Shown piece after piece: positions 31,467 to 39,658 of a stretch of 45,428 nt of DNA; within the stretch, counting starts at the first letter, position 1, and each line of letters opens with the position of its first letter. This DNA comes from Myxococcota bacterium (GTDB lineage: Bacteria; Myxococcota_A; UBA9160; SMWR01). The stretch covers positions 1 to 45,428 of the forward strand of contig JBCCEW010000037.1 of NCBI GenBank assembly GCA_039030075.1, in the 5' to 3' direction. The notes below the pieces were generated by a model, which saw only the letters and a list, made by a program, of their open reading frames with translations, was not told the DNA's origin and did not search any database. The translations under genes and the position numbers were made by a program.

Positions 31467-32831
31467 GTGGATACCCAGGCGGAAGATCGACAGCGCGCAG
31501 GCGACCCGAAGCCGCCCTCGCGTCTCAACACGGCCTACGTGCTGTGGATGGTCTTCCTGGTGATGATCTTCAACAACGTCGATCGCACGATCCTCTCGAT
31601 TCTCGTGCGTCCGATCCAGGCCGAGTTCCAGCTCAACGACACCCAGATGGGCTGGCTCCTCGGGCCGGCCTTCGCGCTGGTCTACTCGGTCCTTGCCCTG
31701 CCTCTCGGCCGCTACGCCGACGCGGGGGGCGTGCGCCGCACGATCGTCGCCGTCTGCCTGTTCGTCTGGAGCGGCTTCACGGCGGGCACCGCGCTCGCGC
31801 AGAGCTACTGGCAGATCTTCCTGATGCGGATGGGCGTGGGCGTCGGCGAGGCGGGAGCCACCGCACCCAGTGTCTCGATGCTCTCGGACATCCTGTCGCC
31901 CGCCGCGCGTGCGCGGGGCATGTCGGTGATCTCGATCGGCGCCGTCACCGGGATGGGCATCGGCATGATCTTCGGTGGCTGGATCGAGGAGCTCCACGGT
32001 TGGCGCGTGGCGTTTCTCGCGGCCGGCCTGCCGGGCATCGCCCTCGCGATCCTGTTCCGGCTCACGATCCGCGAGCCGGTGCGAGGTGCGAACGAGGGCC
32101 GCAGTGCCGCCCAGAACCCCGAGTTCCTGCCCGCCCTCCAGTTCCTGATGGGCTCGCGGACCTACCGCTTCATCCTGCTCGCCAACGCCTTCGCCCTGTT
32201 CGCCGCGATGGGGCGGAACCTGTGGGAGCCCTCGTTCCTGATCCGCAGCTATGGCCTCACCGAGTTCACGGCCGGCACCTGGTACTTCCTCACGAGCCCG
32301 GTGCCGTCGATGTTCGGGATCTTCCTCGGCGGCACCCTCGCCGACCACTTCGGGCGTCGCGACAGCCGCTACTACATGTGGGTGCCGGCGCTGGGTCAGC
32401 TGGCGAGTGTGCCGCTCCTGGTCGCGTTTCTTCTCTGGCCCGTGGACGACACGATCCCGCTGCCGGGGTTCCTGACGATCGCCGGGCTCCAGGCGTTGCC
32501 GGTCGCCTTCGTGCTCAGCTTCGTCGGTTCGATTCTGGGATCGTTCTTCACCGCGCCCTTCATCGCGACGATCCAGGGCGTCGCCCCGCTACGCATGCGC
32601 GCGTTCGCAGCCGCGGTGTCCTCGTTGATCAGTACGCTCGTCGGCCTGACGGCGGGACCCTTGCTCGTCGGAGCGGTCTCGGATGCGTTCACTGCGCGGT
32701 TCGCCCATGAAGCACTGCGCTACTCGCTCCTCGTACCCACCCTCGCGCCACTCTTCGGCGTGCTGGTCTGCTTCCTCGGCGCGAACAGCGTCGGGCGCGA
32801 CATGGACCGGGTGAGGGCCGCGAATGTGTAG
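31467..32831 (+). CDS. MFS transporter, spinster-like
   Basis: This 454-residue, 12-helix MFS carrier starts with GTG at 31467 behind GGAGG. Signature stretches are IFNNVDRTILSILVRPIQAEF, FALVYSVLALPLGRYAD and RMGVGVGEAGATAPSVSML, the same Spns-like pattern as the carrier at 10900. It lies 32 bases after the second amidohydrolase and is the last closely packed gene of the UGSC operon. It probably imports or exports the compound handled by the operon. Confidence 0.9.
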   Translation: MDTQAEDRQRAGDPKPPSRLNTAYVLWMVFLVMIFNNVDRTILSILVRPIQAEFQLNDTQMGWLLGPAFALVYSVLALPLGRYADAGGVRRTIVAVCLFVWSGFTAGTALAQSYWQIFLMRMGVGVGEAGATAPSVSMLSDILSPAARARGMSVISIGAVTGMGIGMIFGGWIEELHGWRVAFLAAGLPGIALAILFRLTIREPVRGANEGRSAAQNPEFLPALQFLMGSRTYRFILLANAFALFAAMGRNLWEPSFLIRSYGLTEFTAGTWYFLTSPVPSMFGIFLGGTLADHFGRRDSRYYMWVPALGQLASVPLLVAFLLWPVDDTIPLPGFLTIAGLQALPVAFVLSFVGSILGSFFTAPFIATIQGVAPLRMRAFAAAVSSLISTLVGLTAGPLLVGAVSDAFTARFAHEALRYSLLVPTLAPLFGVLVCFLGANSVGRDMDRVRAANV

Positions 32832-33002
32832 TCGCAGCGGCCCGCGACACGCGGTCCAGTCCCGCTGCGCGCGTTTTGACGCGCTGCATCAGGCGGAGTG
32901 TCGTCGTCTTCATGCGCATTCGCGACAGCCGCGGGTGCTACCTTGCTGTGCGCTTTAGAACCCTGCCGCCAGCTCCCCCAACCCAGAACCCGGAGAACTT
33001 CG

Positions 33003-33704
33003 ATGAGCCCTGCCGCCGAGTACACGATTCAAGGTCAGACCGTGCGCATCCCCTGCGTGGTGCGCGATGCATCGTCGGGGACCGCCCTCTACATGGTCGA
33101 TGCGGCGGCGGCCCAGAAGCTCGTCCCGAGCGCATTCGAGGTGGTGGAAGCCGCTCCGGGCCAGACCCAGGCGACGGTCGTGATCGTCGACTATCGCGAC
33201 AACGACCTCGGCGACTACGACGAAGTGGGCATCGTCTTCTTCGTGCGCCCGGCGGGCCAGCCCGACGCCGAGATGGGCTCGTACATCTACAAGCTCCCCG
33301 TGAACCAGGGCTTCACCTGCGAAGCCGGGGTCGAGATCTGGGGCTTCCCGAAGACGGTGGAAGAGATCGATTTCAACTACGCCGAGACGAGCGCCACCTG
33401 CCGGCTGTCGATGGGCGGCCGGCACGTGCTGACGCTCACCGTGCCCCGCGGCGGCGATGGCACCACCGATGACACGGCGGCGACCGGCTACACGATGATC
33501 GAAGGCATTCCCCACAAGAACGAATTCACCCGCGGTGGTTCCGGCGAACAGACGATTCCGGGCGGTGAGGGCGTGGTGCTCGAGTTGGGGACCCACCCTC
33601 TCTCCGACGAGCTGCGCTCGCTCGGCCTCGAGGGTGCCACGCCGGTGCTCTCCGCCTGGTCGGAGCACATGCGCGGGAGTTTCGGCCAGAGCGAGAAGCT
33701 CTAG
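33003..33704 (+). CDS. Acetoacetate decarboxylase-like protein
   Basis: This 233-residue protein resembles the acetoacetate decarboxylase (ADC) superfamily: ALYMVDAAAAQKLVPSAFEVVE, DYDEVGIVFFVRP, YIYKLPVNQGFTCEAGVEIWGFPKTVEEIDF. The Trp-Gly-x-Pro-Lys segment corresponds to the family's strand carrying the Schiff-base lysine region. Members include decarboxylases and aldolase-dehydratases acting on keto acids. A CCGGAG site precedes the ATG. It lies 171 bases after the MFS gene and 87 before the AOR gene. Confidence 0.85.
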   Translation: MSPAAEYTIQGQTVRIPCVVRDASSGTALYMVDAAAAQKLVPSAFEVVEAAPGQTQATVVIVDYRDNDLGDYDEVGIVFFVRPAGQPDAEMGSYIYKLPVNQGFTCEAGVEIWGFPKTVEEIDFNYAETSATCRLSMGGRHVLTLTVPRGGDGTTDDTAATGYTMIEGIPHKNEFTRGGSGEQTIPGGEGVVLELGTHPLSDELRSLGLEGATPVLSAWSEHMRGSFGQSEKL

Positions 33705-33791
33705 ACGGCACCGACACGATCAGGGCGGGCCGTCACCGTTCGCAGCATTCCCAGCTACCCATGAAGGCAGCTACCAGAGAGGGACAGGACC

Positions 33792-35606
33792 ATGGACGCA
33801 CGCACCTTCGGGCGCGACATCGCCCACATCAACCTCACAGCGGGGACGGTCGAGAAGCGGCCGGCGCCGGAAGGCTGGGTCCAGAAGTACATCGGCGGCC
33901 GCGGTCTCGGCGTGCGCTACGTGCTCGAGAACGGCGCGGACGTCGACCCGCTCTCGCCAGAGAACATCCTCTGCTTCATGAACGGTCCGCTCTCGGGCAG
34001 CGAGACCAGCATGAGTGGCCGCTGGGCCGCGGTGACGAAGTCGCCGCTCACGAACACGGTCACCGACAGCCACCAGGGCGGCTGGAGCGCCGCGCGCGTG
34101 CGCTGGGCCGGCTTCGATGGCCTCGTCTTCGAGGGGAAGGCCGAGACGCCGGTCTACGTATTCATCGAAGACGGCGAGATCTCCATCCGCGACGCGAGCG
34201 ACAGCTGGGGGAAGGGCATCCACGAAACCGTCTCCTTCTACCAGGAACGCTACGGGGCGAAGAACCTCTCGGTGAATGCGATCGGTCAGGCCGGCGAGAA
34301 CCTCTCGCGCTTCGCGGTCTGGGTCAACGAGGACGATCGCGCCTTCGGTCGCGGCGGCACCGGCGCCGTTGGCGGCAGCAAGAATCTGAAGGCCATCGTC
34401 GTCCGCGCGGCCCACAAGAAGAGCACCGTGCCCGACAAGCAGCAGTGGACCGGCGCGCGAAAGCTCGCGCTCGACACGATCCGCGACGAGAAGAACATCA
34501 CGAGTCCGCGGAAGGGCGGCCTCTCTCTCTACGGCACGAACGTGCTCATGAACGTGACCAACAGCATCGGCGCGCTCGGGGTGCGGAACAGCCAGCTGAC
34601 TTCCTTCGGTGAGCGGGCGGAAACCCTGTCGGGCGAGTACGTCGAAGAGCACCTGCTCTCCGGGAACCCGACCTGCCATGCGTGTCCGGTCGCCTGCAAG
34701 AAGGAGGTCGAGATCACCGACGGCCGCTGGAAGGGCCTCAAGATGGAGAGCGTCGAGTACGAGCCGGCCTGGGCGCTCGGCGCCAACTGCGACGTCGACG
34801 ACGTCCGTTCGGTCGCGAAGCTGATCGACCAGTGCAACGACTACGGCCTCGACCCGATCGAGCTGGGCAACGTCTACTCGGTCTTGATGGAGTGCAGCGA
34901 GGCCGGGCTGACCAACGGCGAATCGCTCGCGTGGGGCGACGACGACGCCATGGTCGATCTGACCGAGAAGCTCGCCCTGCGTCAGGGGATCGGCGACCAG
35001 CTCGCCGATGGCGCCGTGATCGCGGCCCGCAACCTCGGACGCCCCGAGGCGGCGATGGCGGTGAAGGGCCAGGCGGTGCCGGCCTACGACCCGCGCGGTT
35101 TGAAGGGCATGGGCCTCGGCTACGCCACCAGCAATCGCGGCGCCTGCCACCTGCGGGCCTACGTCGCCGCGGCCGAGCTGGGCGTGGTCGACATCGAGGC
35201 CGACCCGCTCGAGTGGAAGGGGAAGGGCGAGCTCGTCCGCATCTTCCAGGACCTCGCTGCCTTCTCGGACAGTCTGGACCTCTGCAAGTTCAGCGCCTTC
35301 GCCCAGGGAGCCGACGAGTACGCGGTCCAATGGAGCGCGGCGATGGGAATCGAATGCACGGCGGACGACGTCATGAAGGCGGGCGAGCGCGTCTACAACC
35401 TCGAGCGCTACTACAACAACCTCGCCGGCTTCGGTGCGGGGAGCGACACGCTCCCGAAGCGGTTCACCGAAGAGGCGTCCACCCTCGCCGGATCCAAGGG
35501 GCACGTCTCCGAACTCGACCAGATGCTCGTCGAGTACTACGCCGTGCGCGGCTGGGAAGACGGGGTCGTGCCGGCCGCGAAGCTCGCCGAGCTCCAGATC
35601 CCGTAG
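33792..35606 (+). CDS. aor: Aldehyde:ferredoxin oxidoreductase (tungsten type)
   Basis: This 604-residue enzyme is full length for the AOR family. The N-terminal domain has KYIGGRGLGVRYV and SGRWAAVTKSP, which bind the pterin cofactor, and GRGGTGAVGGSKNLKAIVV is the family signature. The [4Fe-4S] ligands are C295-x2-C298-x3-C302 (CHACPVAC) and C498 (SLDLCKF), almost the same spacing as in characterised archaeal AOR. It oxidises aldehydes to acids with reduction of ferredoxin, using a tungsten- or molybdenum-bis-pterin. The MoaD-like gene for pterin sulfuration lies convergent, 39 bases downstream. Metal and aldehyde are unknown. Confidence 0.95.
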   Translation: MDARTFGRDIAHINLTAGTVEKRPAPEGWVQKYIGGRGLGVRYVLENGADVDPLSPENILCFMNGPLSGSETSMSGRWAAVTKSPLTNTVTDSHQGGWSAARVRWAGFDGLVFEGKAETPVYVFIEDGEISIRDASDSWGKGIHETVSFYQERYGAKNLSVNAIGQAGENLSRFAVWVNEDDRAFGRGGTGAVGGSKNLKAIVVRAAHKKSTVPDKQQWTGARKLALDTIRDEKNITSPRKGGLSLYGTNVLMNVTNSIGALGVRNSQLTSFGERAETLSGEYVEEHLLSGNPTCHACPVACKKEVEITDGRWKGLKMESVEYEPAWALGANCDVDDVRSVAKLIDQCNDYGLDPIELGNVYSVLMECSEAGLTNGESLAWGDDDAMVDLTEKLALRQGIGDQLADGAVIAARNLGRPEAAMAVKGQAVPAYDPRGLKGMGLGYATSNRGACHLRAYVAAAELGVVDIEADPLEWKGKGELVRIFQDLAAFSDSLDLCKFSAFAQGADEYAVQWSAAMGIECTADDVMKAGERVYNLERYYNNLAGFGAGSDTLPKRFTEEASTLAGSKGHVSELDQMLVEYYAVRGWEDGVVPAAKLAELQIP

Positions 35607-35645
35607 TCGGCGGTCGCTGCCAGCCTCGTCCGGAGCCCGTTACGG

Positions 35646-35924
35646 CTAGCCCCCGGCGACCGCCGGGATGAACTCGATCGTGTGATGCGTGTCGACGATC
35701 GTGTCGAGGCCGTCGACGAGGTACTTCGAGCTGCGCCCGTCGACGAAGACGTGCACGTAGCGATTCAGTTGCCCGTCGTCGTCCAGGACTTCTGCGGCGA
35801 GGTCCGGGTAGGCCGCGACCACCGCGTCGACGACGGCGCGCAGGGAGCACGACTCGGGGACCGAGACCTCGACGTGCTTCTGTCCCACGATCTTGCGCAG
35901 GGTGGCGAAGAAGCTGACCCGCAT
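35646..35924 (-). CDS. MoaD/ThiS-family sulfur carrier
   Basis: This 92-residue ubiquitin-fold protein ends in the required Gly-Gly (PAVAGG), whose C-terminus is adenylated and thiocarboxylated. FFATLRKIVGQKHVEV, NRYVHVFVDGRSSKYLVDGLDTIVDTHHTIEFIP are typical of the MoaD branch that accompanies AOR genes. It would deliver sulfur for molybdopterin synthesis. The start at 35924 has no ribosome site; TACACT, 7 bases upstream on the minus strand, could be a -10 box of a leaderless mRNA. Convergent with AOR. Confidence 0.9.
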   Translation of the reverse strand: MRVSFFATLRKIVGQKHVEVSVPESCSLRAVVDAVVAAYPDLAAEVLDDDGQLNRYVHVFVDGRSSKYLVDGLDTIVDTHHTIEFIPAVAGG

Positions 35925-35979
35925 GGGGCGAGTGTAGACCAGGTCGCTCGTGCCCCCGTCCGGTGGCTTCGATGGTGGA

Positions 35980-37218
35980 TCAGCGCGGCGTGTACTCGAC
36001 TTCCATCTTCTGGATGGCGTCGAACCAGACCGTGGTGAGGCGCTCGGGCGGCCCGACGACGCGGATGTCCGGCAGCCTCGTCAGGATCTCGGTGAAGAGC
36101 ACGCGGAGCTGCATGCGCGCCAGGCGCGCGCCGAGACAGAAGTGGTTGCCGCTGCCGAAGGCGAGATGTTCCTTCGCGTTCTCGCGCGTGATGTCGTAGC
36201 GGCTCGGGTCCGGGAAGACGTCCTCGTCGCGGTTGGCCGACACGTAGGACAGGTAGACCTTGTCGCCCTTGCGCAGCTTCTTCCCCCGGAGCTCGAGATC
36301 CTGGGCCACGGTACGTCGGAACTGCATCACCGGAGGCGAGTGGCGCAGGGTTTCTTCGATTGCGTTGGGGAGCAGCCCTTCGAGGTCGCTCATGAGCAGC
36401 TCCCGCTGGTCGGGATGCTTCGAGAGCAGCCGCATGAAGTGGTTCGACGTGTTGCGCGTCGTTTCATGGGAGGCGATCGAGAGCGTGGTGAAGAACTGGG
36501 CAATCTCCAGGTCGCTGAGCTCGGAGCCTTCGACCTCGCCGTTCGCGTAGCGGCTCACGAGACCGTCGTCGGGGTGGTCTCGCTTCTTCGCGGCGAGATT
36601 GAGCGCGTACATCGCCAACCCCCCCACGGCTCCCTGGTGCTCCTCGGCGGTCTTTCCCTCGGGCGTCGCAGCGGCGGTCGAGAGGTCGAAGATCAGCGCT
36701 CGATCCTCGAAGGGAACCCCCATGAACTCGCACATCATCTGGATCGGGAGATCCCAGCTCAGGTCCATCACGAAGTCGCAGCGGCCCTTCGAGGCGATGC
36801 CGTCGACGATCTCCTTCGCCTTGGCGGCGATGATGGGCTCGAGCTTGTCGGTATTCCGGGGCGTGAAGGGCGGTGCGATCAGCTTGCGATAGCGGGAGCT
36901 GTCCGGGGGGTCCATGCCCATCATGCCGGCGCGCTGGTTGTCGAGGGCGCCCTCGACGTTCTCGAGGTCCCAGAGCACGGGGCCCCCGAGGTGTGACGAG
37001 AAGGACTCGTAGTCCTTGGACGCCCGCACGACGTCGTCGTACTTCGTGAGGACCCAGAAGCCACGTTGCATGGAGGGGCGCTCCATGCGCCCGGCATCCG
37101 TCAGCTCGTTCCAATGGACCGGGTCTTCGCGCCGCAGGGCTTCGAAGTACTCGACGGGTGCGCCTTCGTGGCGCGCGACGTTGTGCGGATCGGCGAGATC
37201 GACGTCTCCGGGCTTCAT
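35980..37218 (-). CDS. Cytochrome P450
   Basis: This 412-residue soluble bacterial P450 has the haem-binding FGSGNHFCLGARLAR with Cys361 as the thiolate ligand, the ExxR of the K helix (EETLRHSPP), and the I-helix acid-alcohol pair in SIASHETTRN. The I-helix segment has Ser-His in place of the common AGxET. It needs ferredoxin and reductase partners that are not next to it. It probably hydroxylates a lipid, terpenoid or aromatic. It lies 46 bases downstream of the TetR gene on the same strand, so that regulator likely controls it. Confidence 0.93.
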   Translation of the reverse strand: MKPGDVDLADPHNVARHEGAPVEYFEALRREDPVHWNELTDAGRMERPSMQRGFWVLTKYDDVVRASKDYESFSSHLGGPVLWDLENVEGALDNQRAGMMGMDPPDSSRYRKLIAPPFTPRNTDKLEPIIAAKAKEIVDGIASKGRCDFVMDLSWDLPIQMMCEFMGVPFEDRALIFDLSTAAATPEGKTAEEHQGAVGGLAMYALNLAAKKRDHPDDGLVSRYANGEVEGSELSDLEIAQFFTTLSIASHETTRNTSNHFMRLLSKHPDQRELLMSDLEGLLPNAIEETLRHSPPVMQFRRTVAQDLELRGKKLRKGDKVYLSYVSANRDEDVFPDPSRYDITRENAKEHLAFGSGNHFCLGARLARMQLRVLFTEILTRLPDIRVVGPPERLTTVWFDAIQKMEVEYTPR

Positions 37219-37264
37219 GGTCGGACTCCTTGGGGGTTGGAGAGGAAAGACGCGTGCGCGTCGG

Positions 37265-37876
37265 TCAGTTCGTCCAGGGCAGGGGGCGGGAGGCCGCTCC
37301 GGGAAGGAAGCCGCGCAGGATGCTCTGCATGCCCACCGCGATCTCCTCGACCGACTTCCCCAGATAGAGCTGGTTCGCGAGGGCCAGGGAGGCGAGCCCC
37401 TGCAGGGCGGCCCACGTGACGTGGGCGATCAGTTCGGGGTCGCCCTCGAGGTGCCCCTGTTCGACGAGCCGACGGATCGGTGCGGAGCAGGCCTCCCACG
37501 CGCGTTGCTGCGCGGCGCGGGTCGCGTCCGACACGACGTCCTGCCGCATCTCGAACATGATCCGGAACGTTTCCGGGTTCTCGAAGGCGAAGCGCAGATA
37601 GGCGGTGCCGAAGTAGGGCGTGCCGTGCGCATCGTCCGGGTAGTCGTGGAAGAAGCTGGCCAGGCGATCGAATCCCTGCCCGCGCACGGCATCGACCAGA
37701 TGCGACTTGTCCTGGTAGTAGCGGTAAGGCTTGGCGTAGCTGCAGCCCAGGCGCTTCGCGAGGCGACGCAGGGTGAGGCTCGCGACTCCGTCTTCTTCCA
37801 CGAGTTCGAGCGCGGCGGCGGCGGCGGTTTCGCGGAACGCCTCGACTTCGCTCTCGGTGCGCTGGGGTCTGGCCAT
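37265..37876 (-). CDS. TetR-family regulator
   Basis: This 203-residue regulator has the N-terminal helix-turn-helix AFRETAAAAALELVEEDG, then LTLRRLAKRLGCSYAKPYRYYQDKSHLVDAV, and a C-terminal domain of the TetR_C type (YLRFAFENPETFRIMFEM). It lies between P450 (same strand) and the divergent SDR-GST-monooxygenase operon. The palindrome at 37905-37923 is 29 bases upstream of its start and is its likely operator for both directions. Confidence 0.9.
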   Translation of the reverse strand: MARPQRTESEVEAFRETAAAAALELVEEDGVASLTLRRLAKRLGCSYAKPYRYYQDKSHLVDAVRGQGFDRLASFFHDYPDDAHGTPYFGTAYLRFAFENPETFRIMFEMRQDVVSDATRAAQQRAWEACSAPIRRLVEQGHLEGDPELIAHVTWAALQGLASLALANQLYLGKSVEEIAVGMQSILRGFLPGAASRPLPWTN

Positions 37877-37904
37877 GGATTCTCCGTTGACCCCGAATGG
37901 ATAT

Positions 37905-37923
37905 CATTGTTAAATTAACATTG
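37905..37923. promoter_or_regulatory. Putative TetR operator
   Basis: TGTTAA-A-TTAACA (37908-37920) is a perfect odd-centred dyad, extended by CA and TG outside one mismatched pair. It is the only AT-rich island in the divergent region between the TetR/P450 and SDR operons. Confidence 0.6.
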
Positions 37924-38004
37924 TCAACACTGATTCGATCCAGCGCGCCCACGCGCCCTGGGCGCCCAGACCGACCTTGGGCCCAAAACAGGAAAGGGAC
38001 CGCC

Positions 38005-38847
38005 ATGTCCAGCTCCGTTCATCCCGCGATCGCCGTCGGCCACGTCGCCGTCATCACCGGCGGTGCCAGCGGCATCGGCCTCGCCACCGCGGAACGTCTC
38101 GTCCGCGAGGGGCTCCGCGTCTGCGTCGCCGACCGCGACGAAGAGGCGCTTTCGGCGGCCGCGGACCGACTGGGCGCGGTAGGCGAGGTGCTCACCGAGT
38201 CGGTCGACGTGTCGGACGCCGCTTCGGTGGATGCGCTCGCCAACCGGGTGGCCGACCGGCTGGGCCCCGTGTCGGTTCTGATGAACAACGCGGGCGTCGG
38301 CGGCGGGGGTGACGCGCTCTCGAACCCCGAGGGTTGGCAGCGGGTCCTCGGCGTGAATCTGTTCGGCGTGATCCACGGGGTACAGCGTTTCGTTCCCGAG
38401 ATGGTGGCCAGTGATCGCCCGGGCCTCGTGATCAATACCGGCTCGAAGCAGGGCATCACCCAGCCTCCGGGCGATACCGCGTACAACGTGAGCAAGAGCG
38501 GCATCAAGAGCCTCACCGAGGGGTTGGCCCACACGCTGCATCAGCAGACGGAAGGTCGCGTCTCTGCGCATCTCCTCGTCCCCGGCTTCACCTACACCGG
38601 GATGATCCAGCGCTTCCTCAAGGAGAAGCCGCCGAGCGCCTGGCTGCCCGAGCAGGTGGCCGACTTCCTCTTCACGTCGCTCGAGCGCGGTGACTTCTAC
38701 ATCCTGTGCCCCGACAACGACGTGACGCGGGAGATGGACGAGAAGCGCATCCTCTGGAACACCTACGACATGATCGAGAACCGGCCGGCTCTCTCGCGCT
38801 GGAACCCCGCCTTCGAAGCGGAGTTCGAAGCGTTCATGAAGCGCTGA
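38005..38847 (+). CDS. SDR-family oxidoreductase
   Basis: This 280-residue short-chain dehydrogenase has VITGGASGIGLATAERLVREG for cofactor binding, MNNAGVGGGG, a serine in NTGSKQG, and catalytic Y160-x3-K164 (AYNVSKSG). The acidic residue in CVADRDEE suggests preference for NAD. It heads an operon with GST (9 bases downstream) and an FAD monooxygenase, and is divergent from the TetR and P450 genes. Confidence 0.92.
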   Translation: MSSSVHPAIAVGHVAVITGGASGIGLATAERLVREGLRVCVADRDEEALSAAADRLGAVGEVLTESVDVSDAASVDALANRVADRLGPVSVLMNNAGVGGGGDALSNPEGWQRVLGVNLFGVIHGVQRFVPEMVASDRPGLVINTGSKQGITQPPGDTAYNVSKSGIKSLTEGLAHTLHQQTEGRVSAHLLVPGFTYTGMIQRFLKEKPPSAWLPEQVADFLFTSLERGDFYILCPDNDVTREMDEKRILWNTYDMIENRPALSRWNPAFEAEFEAFMKR

Positions 38848-38856
38848 GGGGCGGGC

Positions 38857-39627
38857 ATGCAAGGCACGGCTCCGATCCAGCTCTACAGCATGATGATCTG
38901 CCCGTTCGCCCAGCGCACGCGGATCCATCTGGAGTTGCTGGAGCTCCCCTACGTGCTCGAGGATCTCGACATCTGTGCGCCGCGCCCGGACTGGTTCCTG
39001 GCCTTGAATCCGGCGGGACAGGTGCCCGTGATCGTCCGCGGTGACGACGTCGTCTCCGACTCGAGCGTCGTCTCCGAGTACCTGCAGGAGATCGCGCCGT
39101 CGCCGTTGCCCTTCGGCACCTCGGCGGTCGAACGGGCGCGCCAGCGCGGGTTCGTCAAGTACGTCGACAGCCGTTTCCTACCCGCGATGTACCTGCTGCT
39201 CGCGGCGCGCACGCCGGACGAACGGGAGCAGCGCATCGCCGCCGCGCTCGAGACCTTTCGCTGGCTGGAGGACTTCCTCGTGACGCCTTCGAGCGGCACG
39301 CCCTTCATCAACGGCGAGTTCGGCGTCCCCGAGGTCGCGATCGCGCCCTTCCTGCTGCGCTACGAAGTCGTTCGCTACTACCAGGACTTCGAGCTTCCCG
39401 AGAGCGGCGCGTTCGATCGCGTGATCCGCTGGCGCGACGCGATGCTCGCCCTGCCGGTGGTCCAGAAGACGGCCGAGTCGATTCCCGATCTGATCAAGCT
39501 CTACGAGGACTACACGATCGGCTCCTACAACGGCGCGGTGCCGCCGGGCAAGGAGCGAAGCTCGCTCGATCTCGCTGCGCCGCTGGCGGAGCGGCCGATG
39601 CCCGGCCGCGCCGCGTCCGTGCGTTGA
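38857..39627 (+). CDS. Glutathione S-transferase, omega/beta-like
   Basis: This 256-residue protein has a thioredoxin-like N-terminal domain with the active-site Cys15 (MMICPFAQRTRIHLELL), the cis-Pro region NPAGQVPVIVRGDD and SSVVSEYLQEI, then a helical domain. Cysteine instead of Ser or Tyr at the active site is typical of omega-class or glutathionyl-reductase-type enzymes (CPFAQR). The tail after about residue 225 is an extension. Placed between SDR and FAD monooxygenase, it may conjugate or reduce an intermediate. Confidence 0.9.
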   Translation: MQGTAPIQLYSMMICPFAQRTRIHLELLELPYVLEDLDICAPRPDWFLALNPAGQVPVIVRGDDVVSDSSVVSEYLQEIAPSPLPFGTSAVERARQRGFVKYVDSRFLPAMYLLLAARTPDEREQRIAAALETFRWLEDFLVTPSSGTPFINGEFGVPEVAIAPFLLRYEVVRYYQDFELPESGAFDRVIRWRDAMLALPVVQKTAESIPDLIKLYEDYTIGSYNGAVPPGKERSSLDLAAPLAERPMPGRAASVR

Positions 39628-39658
39628 GCCCGAGCGACACCCGAAGGCAGGAGACCCC

